Shown in pieces: positions 1 to 13,225 of a DNA stretch of 64,000 nt (within the stretch, counting starts at the first letter, position 1; every line of letters begins with the position of its first letter). A program made the position numbers and the translations under genes. The notes beneath the pieces are model-generated. The model had not been told where the DNA came from. It worked only from the letters and a program-made list of their open reading frames with translations, and ran no database searches. Origin of the DNA: Valencia hispanica (lineage: Eukaryota; Chordata; Actinopteri; Cyprinodontiformes; Valenciidae). The stretch is taken from assembly GCA_963556495.2 (NCBI GenBank), contig OY747713.1:39949961-40013960 (forward strand), in the 5' to 3' direction.

Positions 1-375
1 TAGGAGACTTCTAAAGGCAATCTACAGCAGTGGGTGTCACTTAGGGGTATTAGAGTAGAGTTGACTAAATACAATTGCACAGCACTTCTTTTTAGATTTC
101 TTGTTAAAAAAAAAGATTTGGAAATACTTTCTGTTAGTCTATCCCATAAAACCCCAATAGAATACATAGAAGTTGGTTAGGTATGAACACTCGTACATTT
201 GGTTCAAGCCTACATCCTATATGGACAAAGTTTTTCCTCTCTATTAGTGGAGAAAAATAGGAAATAAGAGTTTTTTTTAAGAGAGTCAAAGACTTTATAT
301 CAGACATGAAAACACATTGCAAAGGCAGCCCGAAAGAATTGATCACGTTAGCAGAGCAGGTAACCCATTAATCCA

Positions 376-575
376 CTATAACCGCTTCCCCAGTTGGATT
401 CTCCACTCTGACAGCTCGTCGTAGTGAGGCGTGACTCTCTCTCCGGTGTCAGAGTTTACGCAGAGATAACCACGGGAGTCCAATCTCATCGGGGCAGTCG
501 AGGTGAGGCGTTGACGACCTAGATGAACAGCCTTCTTCACCACATCGCTTCGGCTGCCCTGAAGGACGCTAAAGC
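376..575 (-). CDS. candidate 3'-terminal coding exon, unidentified gene
   Basis: Seen: an open minus-strand frame preceded by a pyrimidine-rich tract and an AG at 576-577, ending at TAG 376-378. It reads through residues such as GYLCVNSDTGERVTPHYDEL and ends EWRIQLGKRL. The segment is richer in GC and CpG than its flanks, and the sequence beyond the stop is AT-rich like a 3' UTR. I do not recognise the family. Inferred: it could be the last exon of a gene lying to the right on the minus strand. No clear AATAAA lies between here and position 1, so the transcript would end outside the window or use a variant signal. It could also be a chance frame or an old TE fragment. Confidence 0.3.
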
Positions 576-1024
576 CTATCGGAGTACAAACAAGACGGGT
601 GAAGGTGTGCACATGGACTGCATGCCAAACAGTGTTTGCCGAGAGGAAAATACGGCACAGTAAACCCGAACTACACGAGGATATAGACTCTGATCCTAAC
701 CATTTAATTACATGGGTTCTTTCAGCTGCATTTCCCGTCTGCTGTACCATGTCTTCTGAACTTGCAACGCACACGAAAAGGCTGAGTGTATCCTATTATT
801 CACACTGATTTCAACATAACAAGGGCCTACAAACGGCATGAAAACGATGGAGCCCCATGATGTTTTAGCTTTGTCTCTTAGGTGAAATGTAGAGCTATGA
901 GAATGAGGCTCAACAAAGCCAGCAATTGAAGTTATGATTGCTTCAGCAATTGGGCAAAGAGACAGTCAAATTGAGTAAACAATAAAGGTAGGGTGCAGCG
1001 TAAGAAGATAAAGAGGTTTGTGTT

Positions 1025-1045
1025 GGGGGGGGGGGGGGGGGGGGG
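1025..1045. repeat. poly-G tract (21 G)
   Basis: Uninterrupted run of G on the plus strand. It could form G-quadruplex structure and is prone to length error. Confidence 0.95.
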
Positions 1046-4000
1046 TACAAGCAGAGTGATTAATCAGGTCCGGTTTGGCACTGCTGAAGGAGAAGCCAGA
1101 CGAGTGAGGCTGAAGCTGTCTGAGGAAGTGATGCAGAGGAACACTGAACCAGAGAGAAGATGAGAAGATTAGCTCGGACTTTCAGTGGAGCAGGACGAGC
1201 GTCTTATAGGGTGTGAGGGGAGCTAAATGCGTGTTCATTCCAGCTGTCAGACTGATGGTGGAAAGCTGAGCTGTCAATGCGTGGGAGGCTTCATGTGTGT
1301 CACCACGTATGTGTTCATCAGGCCAGCTTGACAGAAGCGAAGCTGACTGGGGGGGTGAGATGCTAAAATATGTTGGGATGCCCGGACTGTGAGTCACTTA
1401 AGCGTGTGCTCAAGAGGGGTGAGATGGAATCCAAAATACGGTGTGCCTTGACAGCTTCGCCGCAATGGTTCAAGTACGTCTATCTCTGCATTGAAGGGTT
1501 GCAAGACGTAAGACAAAAACCCGGCACTCGGAATGTGAATGGCTGATCAAAGCCAGGGGGCAAATAAAAACAGTTGTTCTCTTAATCCTGCATTCTTTAA
1601 AAGATGTTTTACCTTCAGTGATATTAAAATAGTATAATAATACAGCACCTCGTAAGCAGACGAAGGGCAAAATTTCTAGCTTAATACTTCCTTTTAAAAA
1701 CGCCTTAAAGACAGTAGGCAATTGTAGGCAGTCGGTTGGTATTAGCAACATTAAACAGGAAATACTGTCAAGTAAGGATGTCAAGATTCAACCCAAGGTG
1801 TTAGTTTGAGGTCTGGATCATGGCTTTTTTAAATCACCATTCCCCAACCTAACAAAATCACAGCTAATTTTCATGTGCACAGCTTGCAAAAAGGCATGTT
1901 TTTTGTTTCACAAACAGCGTTTCCAATGACGCTAAACATGGAAAAAGAGACAGAAGTGGGTGCTACAGTTCCAGATCTGTCTGTGCTGTATGACCTGCTT
2001 TGTGAACTGTACAGTTTCTTCAGCTGGGATGTGCAGAGAGCAGCTGAATCGTAGGATATAACATTTTACTACATACTAAATTTCTGAAGCAGCAAGAAAC
2101 TTTTTCATTAACTCTTGTGCTCACAAGTTTAACTTTAGTGATGAAATACAAGCTGAATTTTCAGTCATATCAATTTTTTTTTTTTTTTTGCTAAGCCTGT
2201 AAAAGACATTTACGAATAAATAAGATTTAAATCACTTTGGAGTTTTGATATTTAGACAACCAGTTGGATGCTGCATGTAGCTGGATTTGGACTTCAATTG
2301 CGGTGTAGTGCAGACAGGCGCAATCCATGAAGTTCCGGTTAAATCACCCTCAAGTTCCGATAGTGGAAACGTGCCTATTATTTTACTGCATACACATGTC
2401 GGTGAATAAAGTATTGATCTAGGACTTCATTTCTGCAAATTCCCAATCTTGAAAGACTCAAATTGGTAACAGGAGCACATAAAAAACATTTTTGACAAAC
2501 CTGGGTGTGTCAAATCACAAGAATCAAATAATACCACCACTCCATGGACATCTTGTTTCAGTGGCTCGTTCAGGTCACTCAATCAACGGGTCTTTTTAGC
2601 CCAAAAAAAACCCCCATTTTGCCCTCAAGTTTAAATCTAGACGCTGTAAGTCCGGCTTAGCACATTTTCAAATACATTTACTGCTTGGTGTATGTATATG
2701 CTGCTTAGACAGAAGACGGCATCATCTTATCTGTCTTTTCAACAAACTTACTCAAAAGGATGGTCTGGAAGATGACTGACTGACTTTGGAGTAAAACCTT
2801 TAATCAGTGTCATAGTGCTGTGATCTAATGCGTGCTGATTTTGTCTGTTCACACTAGTGTTTCTCCCTTGACAGAGAGACAGTGATCAGAAATGTTCAGT
2901 CCTCGACAGAGCAGATCGTACCTTCTGTTTATTTCCAGATTGTACTGTTTTATGATGATGAACAGGGATTTTAATAAACCGGAGTGCAGTTTCTTCTAAA
3001 GAAAACTCACATTACACATGCCAATGTCGCTTCTAGATATGGTATATACAGACTTTAAAAAAGCCACCTAAACGCAAATGTGAAAACAGAGAAGTCCAAA
3101 GTACATCTCAGAGACAATAACGATAAGCATTAATTTATCACGTTCATCTTAGTCAGGATGAACGTGGAATAACTGCTTCCGTCTGTTGTGCTGGTTAGAG
3201 TTTCCAGTGATTACGAATATGTCAAATGTGGCTAAAAGATCTGTGCGTACACAACAACAAACCACCCAGTCCCTTTTTGGGTCCTTGTTGACCTTAAATA
3301 TGTCTTCAGGTGACCAAGACACAAGACGGACATCTCAACACAGCTTGAACAGTTTATGCACTTCTTGAAGTAGATTTTAGTCACAGATGTTACATTTATG
3401 GGAGATACCACCACAATACTATTTAGTTGGAGAAGACTAAATTGCGTCTTGCAAGATGTAGAGCTGAGTGCATAGACTCTCAAAATCAAAAACCTTCTAG
3501 CATTGTTCCACGAATTAAGATGGAAACTTATCCTCTCCTTTTCTGCTGCAGAATTATTAAACGTCATTCTAATTTCTTAATGTACATGTAACTGTAATAA
3601 TACTCTGGAATGTGGTCACAGACTGTGGAGACTGGAGTCTCTAGGGTCTTTAGTTTTTGTCTAATGCCTTCTAGGAAAACCCTATTAAAGGTCTGTTTTG
3701 AAGTGTCGTTTGAAGTCACAGCTTTTTGTACATCTTGCAATGAAATATTCACGGTCTGTAAAGCTCTTGACAGGTGTTCTGTAGGTGCTCCTAAAAAAGG
3801 TGCTAAATTTTCTTAACATTATCAGAATTTCACTTTTTAAGTTGAAAATGTAGTCGTCGTCATCAACCCTGCAAAAGAAAACTACTAGTTGTTGTTCATT
3901 TAAAATGTCTCTTGTTTTATCTGTTAATACTGCATAGAATTATCTGTGAATAACCAAAATAACTTGACAAAACAGCCCAACTTATGAACTTAATCTGTAT

Positions 4001-4900
4001 ATTGATGATGTCATGGCTCACCTACTGTAGTTTTTCACAGCTAATCATTGTAAAGCAGTAGCGAGTGTGGAGTGTTGTTCGTGAGATTCAATTTCTTGGG
4101 TGGCTAAACTGTTGGTAATCTCCTTTTGAGTTTTACTTGGAACTCCCCCCCCCAAAAAGTAGGTACTGTATATTGTCTTGGTTTATTATTCTGAAATAAG
4201 GCTAGCTAATGTGTAAAGTTGCGGTCCAACACTGAGCAAAAATCAGGTTTAAATACTGTTTAAAAATCCACTTAAGTCATTTCTTACATGACACGATTAG
4301 CCAATAAATTTCAAGCTAGCCATCATTTATGCTTTTGATAGGCTGTGTTGGCTGTATTTGCATGTTATGACTGGTGATGGCATTTGTTTGTCTATGTCTT
4401 TCCATGTCCTGGCAGCATACAGTTTAGATTATAGAATTTGAAGGTAAACATGTATGTCTTCATGAAATTTGATAGTCAGGGGAAATTAGTGTTCCTTCCT
4501 TTTTCACCAGACCAAGGCCCCTTTCACATTGTATCAGCAGATAAGGCCACCCTATTGTCTACTTTACTTTTAAGACTGTTCAATCCTTTCTTGATGACAA
4601 ACATTTTGTAAAACCTACACTGTTACTACTTAAAAAAAGGTTTTTCCCGTGCTTCTTTTCCATCCATTCAAACACACGGCTACTACACGTATCGCATCGC
4701 ATTTAGACGTTTGCTCAGGAGTTTTGTCGGATCATAATATCACCGCGGAATGCAGGTGAAGGGCTCCATCAAACCTAAAATATGTACCTAAAGTATGTTT
4801 TTAACTGATCACTGTGAGCTGGCCACACCAGATAACCACGCCAGGTGCAAGTTAAACTCTTCAACTGATGCAAAGCAAAGTGAAGGAACTATAGGTTAGA
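1046..4900. other. no gene recognised
   Basis: AT-rich sequence with only short open frames, a T16 run near 2175 and small A or C runs. I see no conserved motif, RNA gene or recognisable transposon here. Confidence 0.5.
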
Positions 4901-4910
4901 AAACGCACAA

Positions 4911-5465
4911 AGGGTGCATTCACACCAGCCCTATTTAGTCCGCTTTAATCGAACTCTAATTCGTTTGCCCAGAAAGTCCGGTTCATTTGGGGAGGTGTGA
5001 ATGCACAATCAAACTCTGGTCTGCCTAAATACCTAGCTTTTGACTCGGTTGAAGTGAACTTCAAGTGGGCCGGGGGACACTCCAAAAGCCGGAAGTAGAG
5101 CAGGGCATTCTGGGTAAATACAACCAAAACAACAACTCTGCCTCGTTCTCTGCTCATGCTGCGACCTAATTGTCTGGAACATTTGACAAAGACAACAGAG
5201 CGATCCTAAAAGCGCTCAAATCCGATGCAGCGCCATGTTACTTTACATTTCACGGAACTGGAAGAGTAACTGTGTTTTTCCACTGTGATGTCTGGTGCTG
5301 CACCACCACAGGCGTGGAGGTAAATATGTTGCCTAAAAGGTTTGGTGCGTTTAACAAAATGCAGTGTGAAAGCGAATCGGCAACCAGCTACAAAAGACAA
5401 AACTGTTGCAACTTCAGTCCCCAGTCAAACCGAGTCCAATGGGCAATCAGGTGTGAAAACAACCT
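4911..5465. mobile_element. MITE with TIR TTCACACC, hAT-like
   Basis: The left end reads AGGGTGCATTCACACC and the right end GGTGTGAAAACAACCT, which are imperfect inverted repeats (about 12 of 16). The roughly 550-bp interior has no transposase and is richer in GC than its surroundings. The architecture matches common non-autonomous fish DNA transposons of this terminal type. I could not find a convincing 8-bp target duplication, so the superfamily is uncertain. Confidence 0.55.
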
Positions 5466-5469
5466 AAAA

Positions 5470-7950
5470 CTAATGCGGCAGAAAAAGACGACAAAGAAAA
5501 GCAGCCTGATTTGAAAGGAACAGGTAAAACAATAATGCATCAACAATTAGAATTTATACAATTTACGAAGTTTCAAAAATGATTCCCTGTCTGACATAAC
5601 TTGTTTGCTTTTTACAGTTAAGTCCAAGATTATTTACGTCATCAGCAGATTTAGGTTTAAAGTCTTGTCTCGCTTTACCACGTTTCTTCTGAATGAAAGT
5701 AATCCTGCCAGTCCTGACTTGAATTAATAGAGAATCTGTGAAGTGAGCTAAAAATGAGGGTGATTGTAAGGAGGTTTTCCAACCTCACCAAAGATAAGTT
5801 GATAAAATATCAATGGAAACCTTCAATCAGCAATTATAAAAAGGTTTTGATTGTTGTAAAGCCAGCAAAGGCTTTTTCTACATGTTATTAAGAAGGGTGT
5901 AAATAATTTTCATGCCATTTTTAATAAAATTTTGATAAAATGAGGCTCCTTTTACATAACTTTATCATGTTTTGAGAAATGCGTATAAGAAAAAGAATCA
6001 AAATTAATTCATATTAAGCATTTTAGATCAGAACTTTGCATTGTAATGTTTTACAAAGGTCTTCCCAAGACATCGTTTGGCAGCATACAGTAGTTCTACA
6101 GAAAATACCTCTACATTACTTCACTCAGTTAAGGATTTTATGCACCAAGCAATAGGAGGTAGTCAACATTTTAAAATTCCTTCTTGAGATTCATAAAATG
6201 GTTGAAGTGCTTTAAATAATCGTCAAACTCTAATCCCACACGGTCCAAGCATCATTCCTCTCTAGGTGGAACCGCTGATTTCCACAAGGAAGAACAAAAC
6301 GTTGAGCACACTATCATTATGGAGGCAGCTTATGTGCCGTGGGCCTCGGCTGAACATGTCCCAGAGGGAGAAACGTGTTGCTGTCTGTGCGAGGGAAAAT
6401 GATTAGCTGGCAAAAGCTGTAATTGAGTTGGAAAGAGCGCAAAAACGGGAAGCTGGGCGCCCCATGCAGAGCAAGTGACCGTGCAGGGCTGAGTTTGTGT
6501 CATCTCTTTCAGAGTGGAAAAAGTACAACAGACGTGATATGGGGACAATCAATAAGGTACTAGCCCGATACCAGCTCTGCTATCTACTACCCTGCGAAGT
6601 AAAGTGTGTTTGTGTCTCTGTGAGCGTGGGTTTGTGAAACAGTGGGTGGAAGAGGAAAAGAAAACCTGATGCAAAATATGTGAATAAACAATAAGATTTG
6701 CAGCTCGGCAAACTGACAGAAACGATGCAGCAGAAACATCGGTCGCCTTGACAGAAGCACCACGCTGGCTGCCAATCCTGCCAATCTGGCAGAGGCCGAG
6801 GCCGATGGCCAAAAACTAGTGGCTGCCTGATTTATGGCTCTGATGCGAGGTACAAATCAGACAAAAATGCAGATGACTAAAGAGAAAGTAAGTTTGACTG
6901 CCCCGCTGCTTCATGCCAAGAGTTGTGTACTTTGAAAGGCGTAACCATGATTCTTGAGCCAAAGTGGACAGAACAAAATTGAACAAACTGAAAATCTGTT
7001 TGCAACACGAAGCATGTGTCACCATGTTTAGGATGTATCAATAAATTCCATCTGAGGCATGTTCACTTATTCTGTCAAAGTTTATGAAGCCATACACTGA
7101 CTCTGAAGATTAGCTTCGTAATGCTGTGCTTGGGTTTCTTAATCTCAAATCAGAACTTTCTGTCTGATTTGTATAAAACTCTGCAGCAAAGTTAAAAGAA
7201 ATGTAATTTAACTTAAATAATAATCAATTTAAGTCAACTTAAGCTTGAATGAAATTCAAAACATGCCTTTCCTCCTCCCAAAAAATACAGAAAAACTAAT
7301 TTCAGCTGTTTTCTAACTACATGTTAGCTTAATGAATCGATTTTCTGTGTTTTTACAGACCAGCTTCTTTAGATACTATAACTAAGTCAGTCCCGCACAT
7401 TTAGGGAATGAACAAATAAAGCCCTTACTATACCGGTGAAAACATTCTCATATCAGCAGATTAGCTAGCCACAGGTGACGTACTGGAACTATATGGACGG
7501 TTTAGGCCTTTCAAGATTAGGGTGCTGCTGTTTATCTTTTTGTACTAAACTTTATAATTATTTTCAACAAAACATCTCTCATTACAAATGTAAAAAAAAA
7601 GCAGCATGGATGTATTCCATCTACAGTACAAACGCCTGTGAGACGATGCAGAGAGTCAGAAGCACTGGTATATAAAAACCAGTGGGGATTAGCACATGAC
7701 CTTAAAAAGATCAGACAGAACTGCATGAGAACCTGTCATGTCATGTGATTAATATGGTCTCAGAAGGAGGTTGGAAAACAATACGGAACAATTCCGAATA
7801 GAAAACATTTACATGACAGAAACTTAACCTTTTTTTTCATTGTCTGACACTAAATCAGACTAAAGATTTTCTTCTTTAGCAATCTCTTTTTACGCAATTT
7901 TTGACGGCTTTCTTCAAATTTAGAAGTTAACATACAGAAGACTGCTACAG
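5470..7950. other. no gene recognised
   Basis: Only short overlapping frames on both strands, none with a recognisable motif. No poly(A)-flanked or TIR-flanked element was found by eye. Confidence 0.45.
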
Positions 7951-7957
7951 AATACTC

Positions 7958-7976
7958 GGGGGGGGGGGGGGGGGGG
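7958..7976. repeat. poly-G tract (19 G)
   Basis: Uninterrupted G run eight bases before the CTAGGGTGAC inverted-repeat end of the neighbouring element. Confidence 0.95.
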
Positions 7977-8160
7977 TGTTAAGCTAGGGTGACATACCTA
8001 CGGGGCGTCCGGGAGAATTTCATAGATTGATGAAAATGTCCGGGTTTTCATCGTTTATCAGGGCACCATACTTCAACTGAGGGATGGAATACATCAGCCT
8101 TTCTCTCATGGGACGTCCTCTGTGTTTGAAAAAAGTAGCAAAGATCCTGTAGGTCACACG

Positions 8161-8550
8161 TAGTGCTGTGTTGAAAAAAATTGATTCTCTGATTCTGAAT
8201 CGATTCTTATAAAAATTCCTAAAGATTGATTCATACGTCCAAAGATCAATTTGATCGTTTAACATTGTTTGCCCTTTTCACAGCTAAAACGGGAGAGAGA
8301 AGTCCAGACGGGCATTTTAAGGCTTAGGTCTGAAAAGAAAAATACTGTTTCCCCCACTGAACTCTAACCCCACGCAGTGTTGCGTCATGTAATTAAGGTA
8401 ACAGTTTGTTTGTTTTTAAACGCTTTTTATAGCACTGACCCAAACCGGTATCGAATTGAAACAGATTGGATTGGATCTTGACAATCCATTCCAAATCTTG
8501 ATAACTGGAATCTAATCGATTCTTGACGTTTGAATCGATACCCAGCTCTA
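8161..8550. mobile_element. hAT-type MITE with 8-bp target duplication
   Basis: The ends TAGTGCTGTG and (reverse complement) TAGAGCTGGG form terminal inverted repeats around 390 bp that are rich in ATTGATTC/GAATCGAT-type motifs, a pattern of non-autonomous fish hAT elements. The flanks GTCACACG (8153-8160) and GTCACATA (8551-8558) agree at 6 of 8 positions, the 8-bp duplication expected for hAT insertion. It sits inside the element whose ends are at 7984 and 8875. Confidence 0.65.
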
Positions 8551-8651
8551 GTCACATAGATACAAAAACTATAAAAAACTTGTGCAAGGTGAGAGTTCAT
8601 CAATAACATTACTGAGGAGGATAGAGATGAAAACTAAAGACTGCAAATATA

Positions 8652-8654
<3 letters not shown>

Positions 8655-8686
<32 letters not shown>

Positions 8687-8710
8687 ATGGGTTTAAAAAA
8701 AAAAAAAAAA
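8655..8710. repeat. poly-T (31) then poly-A (16) pair
   Basis: T at 8655-8685 and A at 8695-8710, separated by nine bases. The two runs are self-complementary and can form a hairpin. Confidence 0.95.
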
Positions 8711-8974
8711 TTTGTACTTGTGAAAGCCTATCTGATGTTTGTTATTTAATTATTCCTTCTAATTACATGGAGAATGCACATGGGAATCAAAAAGTCTTGG
8801 CCCAGTTCTGAAACACTTTCACAACTGTGGCAAGTGTTGTCTTTTTGGGAGAAAGAAAAAAATTTGTCACCCTAGATAACCCAATACGTTCCCTCTTTGA
8901 CCATTTTTTTTTTTTTTAGAACGATGACGTATAAAATCGAAAAGGCCGTCTTTCACTTCAATTAGAGAAAAGTT

Positions 8975-9200
8975 CCCTGATTTCAAAGCTTTGGTACAAG
9001 TGGCGCTTAATTCCAGTCTCCAGTGTGGCAGCGGAGCGCGGATTCAGCCTCCAGAACATCAAAACTTGCATGAGAAGTCATCTGTCCGAGGCAAATGGCC
9101 AAAACCTCATGACAAAAACCTCTGCAGCAATCGCACTAGAGACATTTAACCACGCACGAGCAGGTGTGCAATTCAGTTCTGTGCAGACCAGGAGGAAGTT
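8975..9200 (+). pseudogene. hAT transposase C-terminal fragment
   Basis: A plus-strand frame reads VAAERGFSLQNIKTCMRSHL followed by SEANGQNLM. This is the ERGFS.QN.IK..R..L motif of the hAT dimerisation domain found in ZBED- and ZNF862-like transposases. The frame is broken upstream of the motif and no intact zinc finger or DDE core is present, so it is a relic. The CACGCACGAGCAGGTGTGCAATTCA stretch downstream recurs in degraded form near 18.39-18.42 kb, so the two copies belong to one family. Confidence 0.7.
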
Positions 9201-9644
9201 GTAGGACTACGCGTTCAGGCCTCATCAGCTGAACTGTTCGTATTTTGATTGCAATCGTCATTGCTAATCTGTAACTACTGGGGCCACAGTCAGTGGTTTT
9301 TGTCACTGTTGAGAAAAAAAAAAGTCGTTTGATAGCACGATGTGGATTCTCTGTTCAGCTTGTTCAGATTGCCAATTAATATAAATGAATGAAAATCAAA
9401 CGTCATTGAATGTTATCGTTATCAATTTAAAAATTATCGGGGGAAACTGTATTATGACGGATATATATACATTTTTTTGACCCAGTTGGTTAAAATGACA
9501 AAGGGAACATCTAGCGTGACCTCTGAGATTACTAGGCCTTGAAATAATTGAAATTGTGAACGCCCAGATGAGGATGTCCTCCTCCAGGCTAATTCACAAC
9601 AGAAGAGTTCATTAGTGCATTTTAAGGCCACTCCTCAAACACAC

Positions 9645-9790
9645 TGCTTCTTTACGTGACATCGTGGGAAAATCTAAAGAAATCAACTGTGATTTGAGGA
9701 AGGAAACTGTGGATATCTACAAGTGTGGTCCATCGTTGGGTTCAATCTTCAGGGGCCTAAAAGTACGTCTGCTCTAACTGTATGTATTCA
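9645..9790 (+). mobile_element. Tc1-like transposase N-terminal fragment
   Basis: The stretch resembles the start of salmonid-type Tc1 transposase genes: a frame reading DLRKETVDIYKCGPSLGSI corresponds to the helix-turn-helix region (consensus D-hydroxyl-RK-IVDLHKSG-SLG-I). No TIR, DDE core or second half is nearby. A short dead fragment. Confidence 0.6.
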
Positions 9791-9924
9791 GCGGAGCCTC
9801 GGTATTCCGTTATGCTGGTGCACCTTTTTCTACTACAATTCATTCTTCAACTCAACTTGCTAGGATCATGCTTGAACACAGCACTAGTCTGGAAGCATAC
9901 AGCTTCTTTGGCGATGACTTTTTA

Positions 9925-10130
9925 GGGCTTACCGTTCATGTGGAGGGTGTCATTGGCTGCTTTCTGGACATCTGCCAAGTCAGCAGTCTTCCCCATGAGT
10001 GTGTCCTCCTGACCCAGACTGAGAGAGCATTTTAGAGGCTCACCCCTTTGCAGGTGTTTTGAGTTAATTAGCTGATTAGTGAGTGACAGCATGAGTTTTT
10101 CACTATATATTGTAATTTTCTAAAACAAAA
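9925..10130 (-). mobile_element. Tc1-like 5' end with transposase start
   Basis: On the minus strand a start codon at 9994-9996 opens MGKTADLADVQKAANDTL. This matches the N-terminus of the Tc1 transposase at 54617 (MGKTADLTAAQKAIIDTL). The untranslated leader also matches in outline, with the shared stretch AAAACACCTGCAAA about 70 bases upstream. The rest of the element is missing. Confidence 0.7.
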
Positions 10131-10134
10131 TTTG

Positions 10135-13005
10135 AGGTTGTCGCTATCTATAATCAAAATGAGAAAGAAAGGCTTGATATATTTCACTCAGTATGTTATA
10201 CATCTATATAATCCATTAATTTTACTTTCTGAAATGAGAACTTTTGAACTATTGAACTTTTTCATGACATTCTATTTTTATTTTTTTTTATCTCTGGTCG
10301 AGATTAATCTCCTCTTTAGTCTTCTGAATGAATTAATAATCTGTAAAATGGGATTTAATTGTTTCAGTGTATGGCTATGATGTACAGTATAACAACACAG
10401 TATCAGGATAGTTTGATAGCGTTGGAGTAGGTAGGTTGGTGGCAATTAAAACCAGTGTTCATGTGTTCGGCTGACAGTGAGAGAGCAGCAGACTGTTGGT
10501 CCAAAGTCAAGCTGGGCCAAGTTGTGTAACAGCTGGAGTGGATGGCACTGCAGGCATCGACCTAAACTCAAATGAATACCTAAATAGATCGACAGGTTTT
10601 GTGCCGATTTATTATGTGAACCTAGTTGCGGGGGGTGGGGGGGGCGTTGATGCATCCCGCTCCCAAGAAAAAAATTATACCTGATATAAGGGTTCATGAG
10701 AATGAGACAAGACCAGATGGGAATTAAATTTAATTTTTTATTTGGCTATGCATAACTTTGAATATGATTTTAATAATAATTGCTTAGGGCAATTATTAGT
10801 AAAATTTGTAATTTAGGTCAGAATTGCCAAGACGGGGCACCATCCTTTTAATTCAGGAAAATAATAATGATAGCAAAATAGTTCAGTCTCAGTTAATATT
10901 TATGAATACCTGCCTGATAAGGCTGATGTATTGAAATAATAATAGATGATGGAGTAAGTTCAGCACTGGTGTTCTTGGCACAATTTTGGCTGTGCTGAGG
11001 TTACTAAAATCATATTTGGGAATATTACATTTACACAATGCAAAACACAAAAGGAAAATGGTATATATAGCCTACAGTGTAAAACAGGAGGAAGAACAAA
11101 AACCTACAATTGCTGTTAATTTTTTGCAAATGAAAGTCTGTAATTAATCACCTTCATTGATTGTATGCGGGTTGGGGGTTATGTAAAAAAAAAAAAAAAG
11201 ATATTTTGAAGAATAATGCAGACACGACAACACAAAAGGACAGTGAGGTGTGATCATGTTCCTTTTAGTTCACAAAGCCATCCTGCCAAATGTATTTAGT
11301 GTAGAAGCACTGCACAGACGCTGCTCTGGAACGAGTGGAAATCAGCTGAAAATTAGGGATGAGGTGGTAGTATAATTCTTGTTAGTTTTTTTTTGTTGTT
11401 TTTTTTTTCTTTTGCCTTAATCTACATTCACCTCCCAGAAAACTCACTCGGGACAGAGGCATCACTATAGAAACAGTGTTCCCCCAGTGCAGTTCACATA
11501 CTCATTGAAGATGAAGCAGCGTGTTGAGCCAGGGGAGAAAACGGCAATGTGCCCTTACAAATCAGCAGGAGACTTTATGTCTAAAGTATCACTGCTTCAG
11601 CTCAGGGTTTTGTTCATTACTATTATTGTAGCAGATTCCCTAGCTATCTGAGCCCTGACATGCCTACAGAGGCTATTAAAACATATTCCTAAAACATATT
11701 TAAGTTCACTGGAAAATTTATACAGCCCTGTTTCCTAACTTACTTACACTCAAATAAATGTCTTTCAGTACCATTATGGGAATATTGCAAGAGCACTTTT
11801 GCGGTTTGAAAAAAATAAAAATTTAACTGGGGAACCAACTTTAACTCTAATTATTGATTTTGTTGAGGTAAAAGTTTTTCAATGGTCACAAACTATGAAA
11901 TAAAAACTTATGTGAGGCTATAAGCTGTATTCTTTGGTTAGAATGAGAAATGACAAAGAAGGATGGAGGGTAGAGACCAAGACTGAGGTTAAGGGAAGTC
12001 CCCAAGAACTCAGGCCATGTACACATGTAGCCAGGTTTTTTTTTATTATTAACATTCTCACCAACTCGTTTTTTAAAAAACCTCCGTCCCCATCTAACCA
12101 CATACGTGTATTGGTAAGCACATTCATAGACATGCCAAACCTTTAGGGAGCAGTAGTTCTCCTAAATCCTATCCACTCAGGGTAACTTTATACTTTATAA
12201 CTTCTACATACAGCAGTAATTGAGCTAGTAAAAACAAGCGGGCAAAAAGCGCTTGGACAATGGATAATGCCAGCACAGCTCTGAGGGCATAAATGCTGTT
12301 TCTGAGTATAAACACAGGTCACACAAGTGATGTTGGAGCATTTTGTCATGGACAGTGACATTGCGAAGCCTAAAACTCCTATTTCTGTCCACAAGCAAAT
12401 GCTTAAAACAGAGAAAACGCACTTTGGCCAGAGTTTTCAGAAATAATGTTTTGGTGCTGTAAATCTGCATTTTCATATGGATGTCAGGCAAAACTGTAGA
12501 AAAATATATTCCTTTTGTAAGATACCAGGATATGTGTGGACAAGGCATCAGTTTTACTGCTGTTAACTTTGAGTATATCAGCAGACATCAACGCTTTGAT
12601 GTCCCACATCAAGTTAGTCAGGGTCTGTAGGGGCAGGCTTACTATGGTGTGCCCCTACATATGAATGATATTTTAGACTATGGAAAGAGATCATTTGTTA
12701 AAGTCAATTGTAAAAGATTATGTTCCAAGCACAGAGACTTGAGACATTCCTTGATTCAGTCAATTAATTTTACAAAATACACAGAAATAAATGGTACAAT
12801 GTCACATCCCACAGACTTTGCTCAAGTTAACTTAGACTTTTCTTCGTGTAGAAACAACTTCTGCAAAAAAATAAAAAATAAATGTACAGTTATTTATCTT
12901 ACAACTATCATAAAGATGGCTTTGGCCTGTTGTTCACACACAAATAATAGCAATCAATTAAGTGACTTACTGCAATTTAAAAAGTGTACACAAACCAAAT
13001 GTAAA
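10135..13005. other. no gene recognised
   Basis: AT-rich sequence, a G-rich patch at 10629-10647, an A15 run near 11187 and short unsupported frames. No conserved feature seen. Confidence 0.45.
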
Positions 13006-13007
13006 TG

Positions 13008-13225
13008 ACCTGCATTTGTATTGCGCTATACACTACATTCAGTCATTCACCCATTCACCACGCTGGTGGTGGTAAGCTACATTGTAGCCACAGCTGCCCT
13101 GGGACAGGCTGACAGAAGCAATGCTGCCGTACACACAGGGGCCACTGGGTCCTAAGACCACCACCTGCAGGCATGGTAGGTGAAGTGTCTTGCCCAAGGA
13201 CACAATAACCGAGACTGTCTCAGCA
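13008..13225. repeat. interspersed repeat of teleost type
   Basis: Begins TGCATTTGTATTGCGCTATA and continues through CATTCACCCATTCACC, CTGGTGGTGGTAAGCTACAT and CTTGCCCAAGGACACAA. I know this sequence as a widespread fish dispersed repeat, in orientation opposite to its AGCGC-TATA tail. Its end is lost at the junction with the LINE that starts near 13226. Confidence 0.6.

Larger units (their letters stand above)
7984..8875. mobile_element. TIR element CTAGGGTGAC...GTCACCCTAG, host to a nested MITE
   Basis: A perfect 10-bp inverted repeat, CTAGGGTGAC at 7984-7993 and GTCACCCTAG at 8866-8875, brackets about 890 bp. Inside lie a second, younger hAT-type MITE and a T31/A16 pair. No transposase frame survives between the ends. 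Flanking target duplications are not evident, so the right boundary could be coincidental. hAT transposase sequence lies just beyond it at 8.98-9.2 kb, which may belong to a related, larger copy. Confidence 0.5.
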
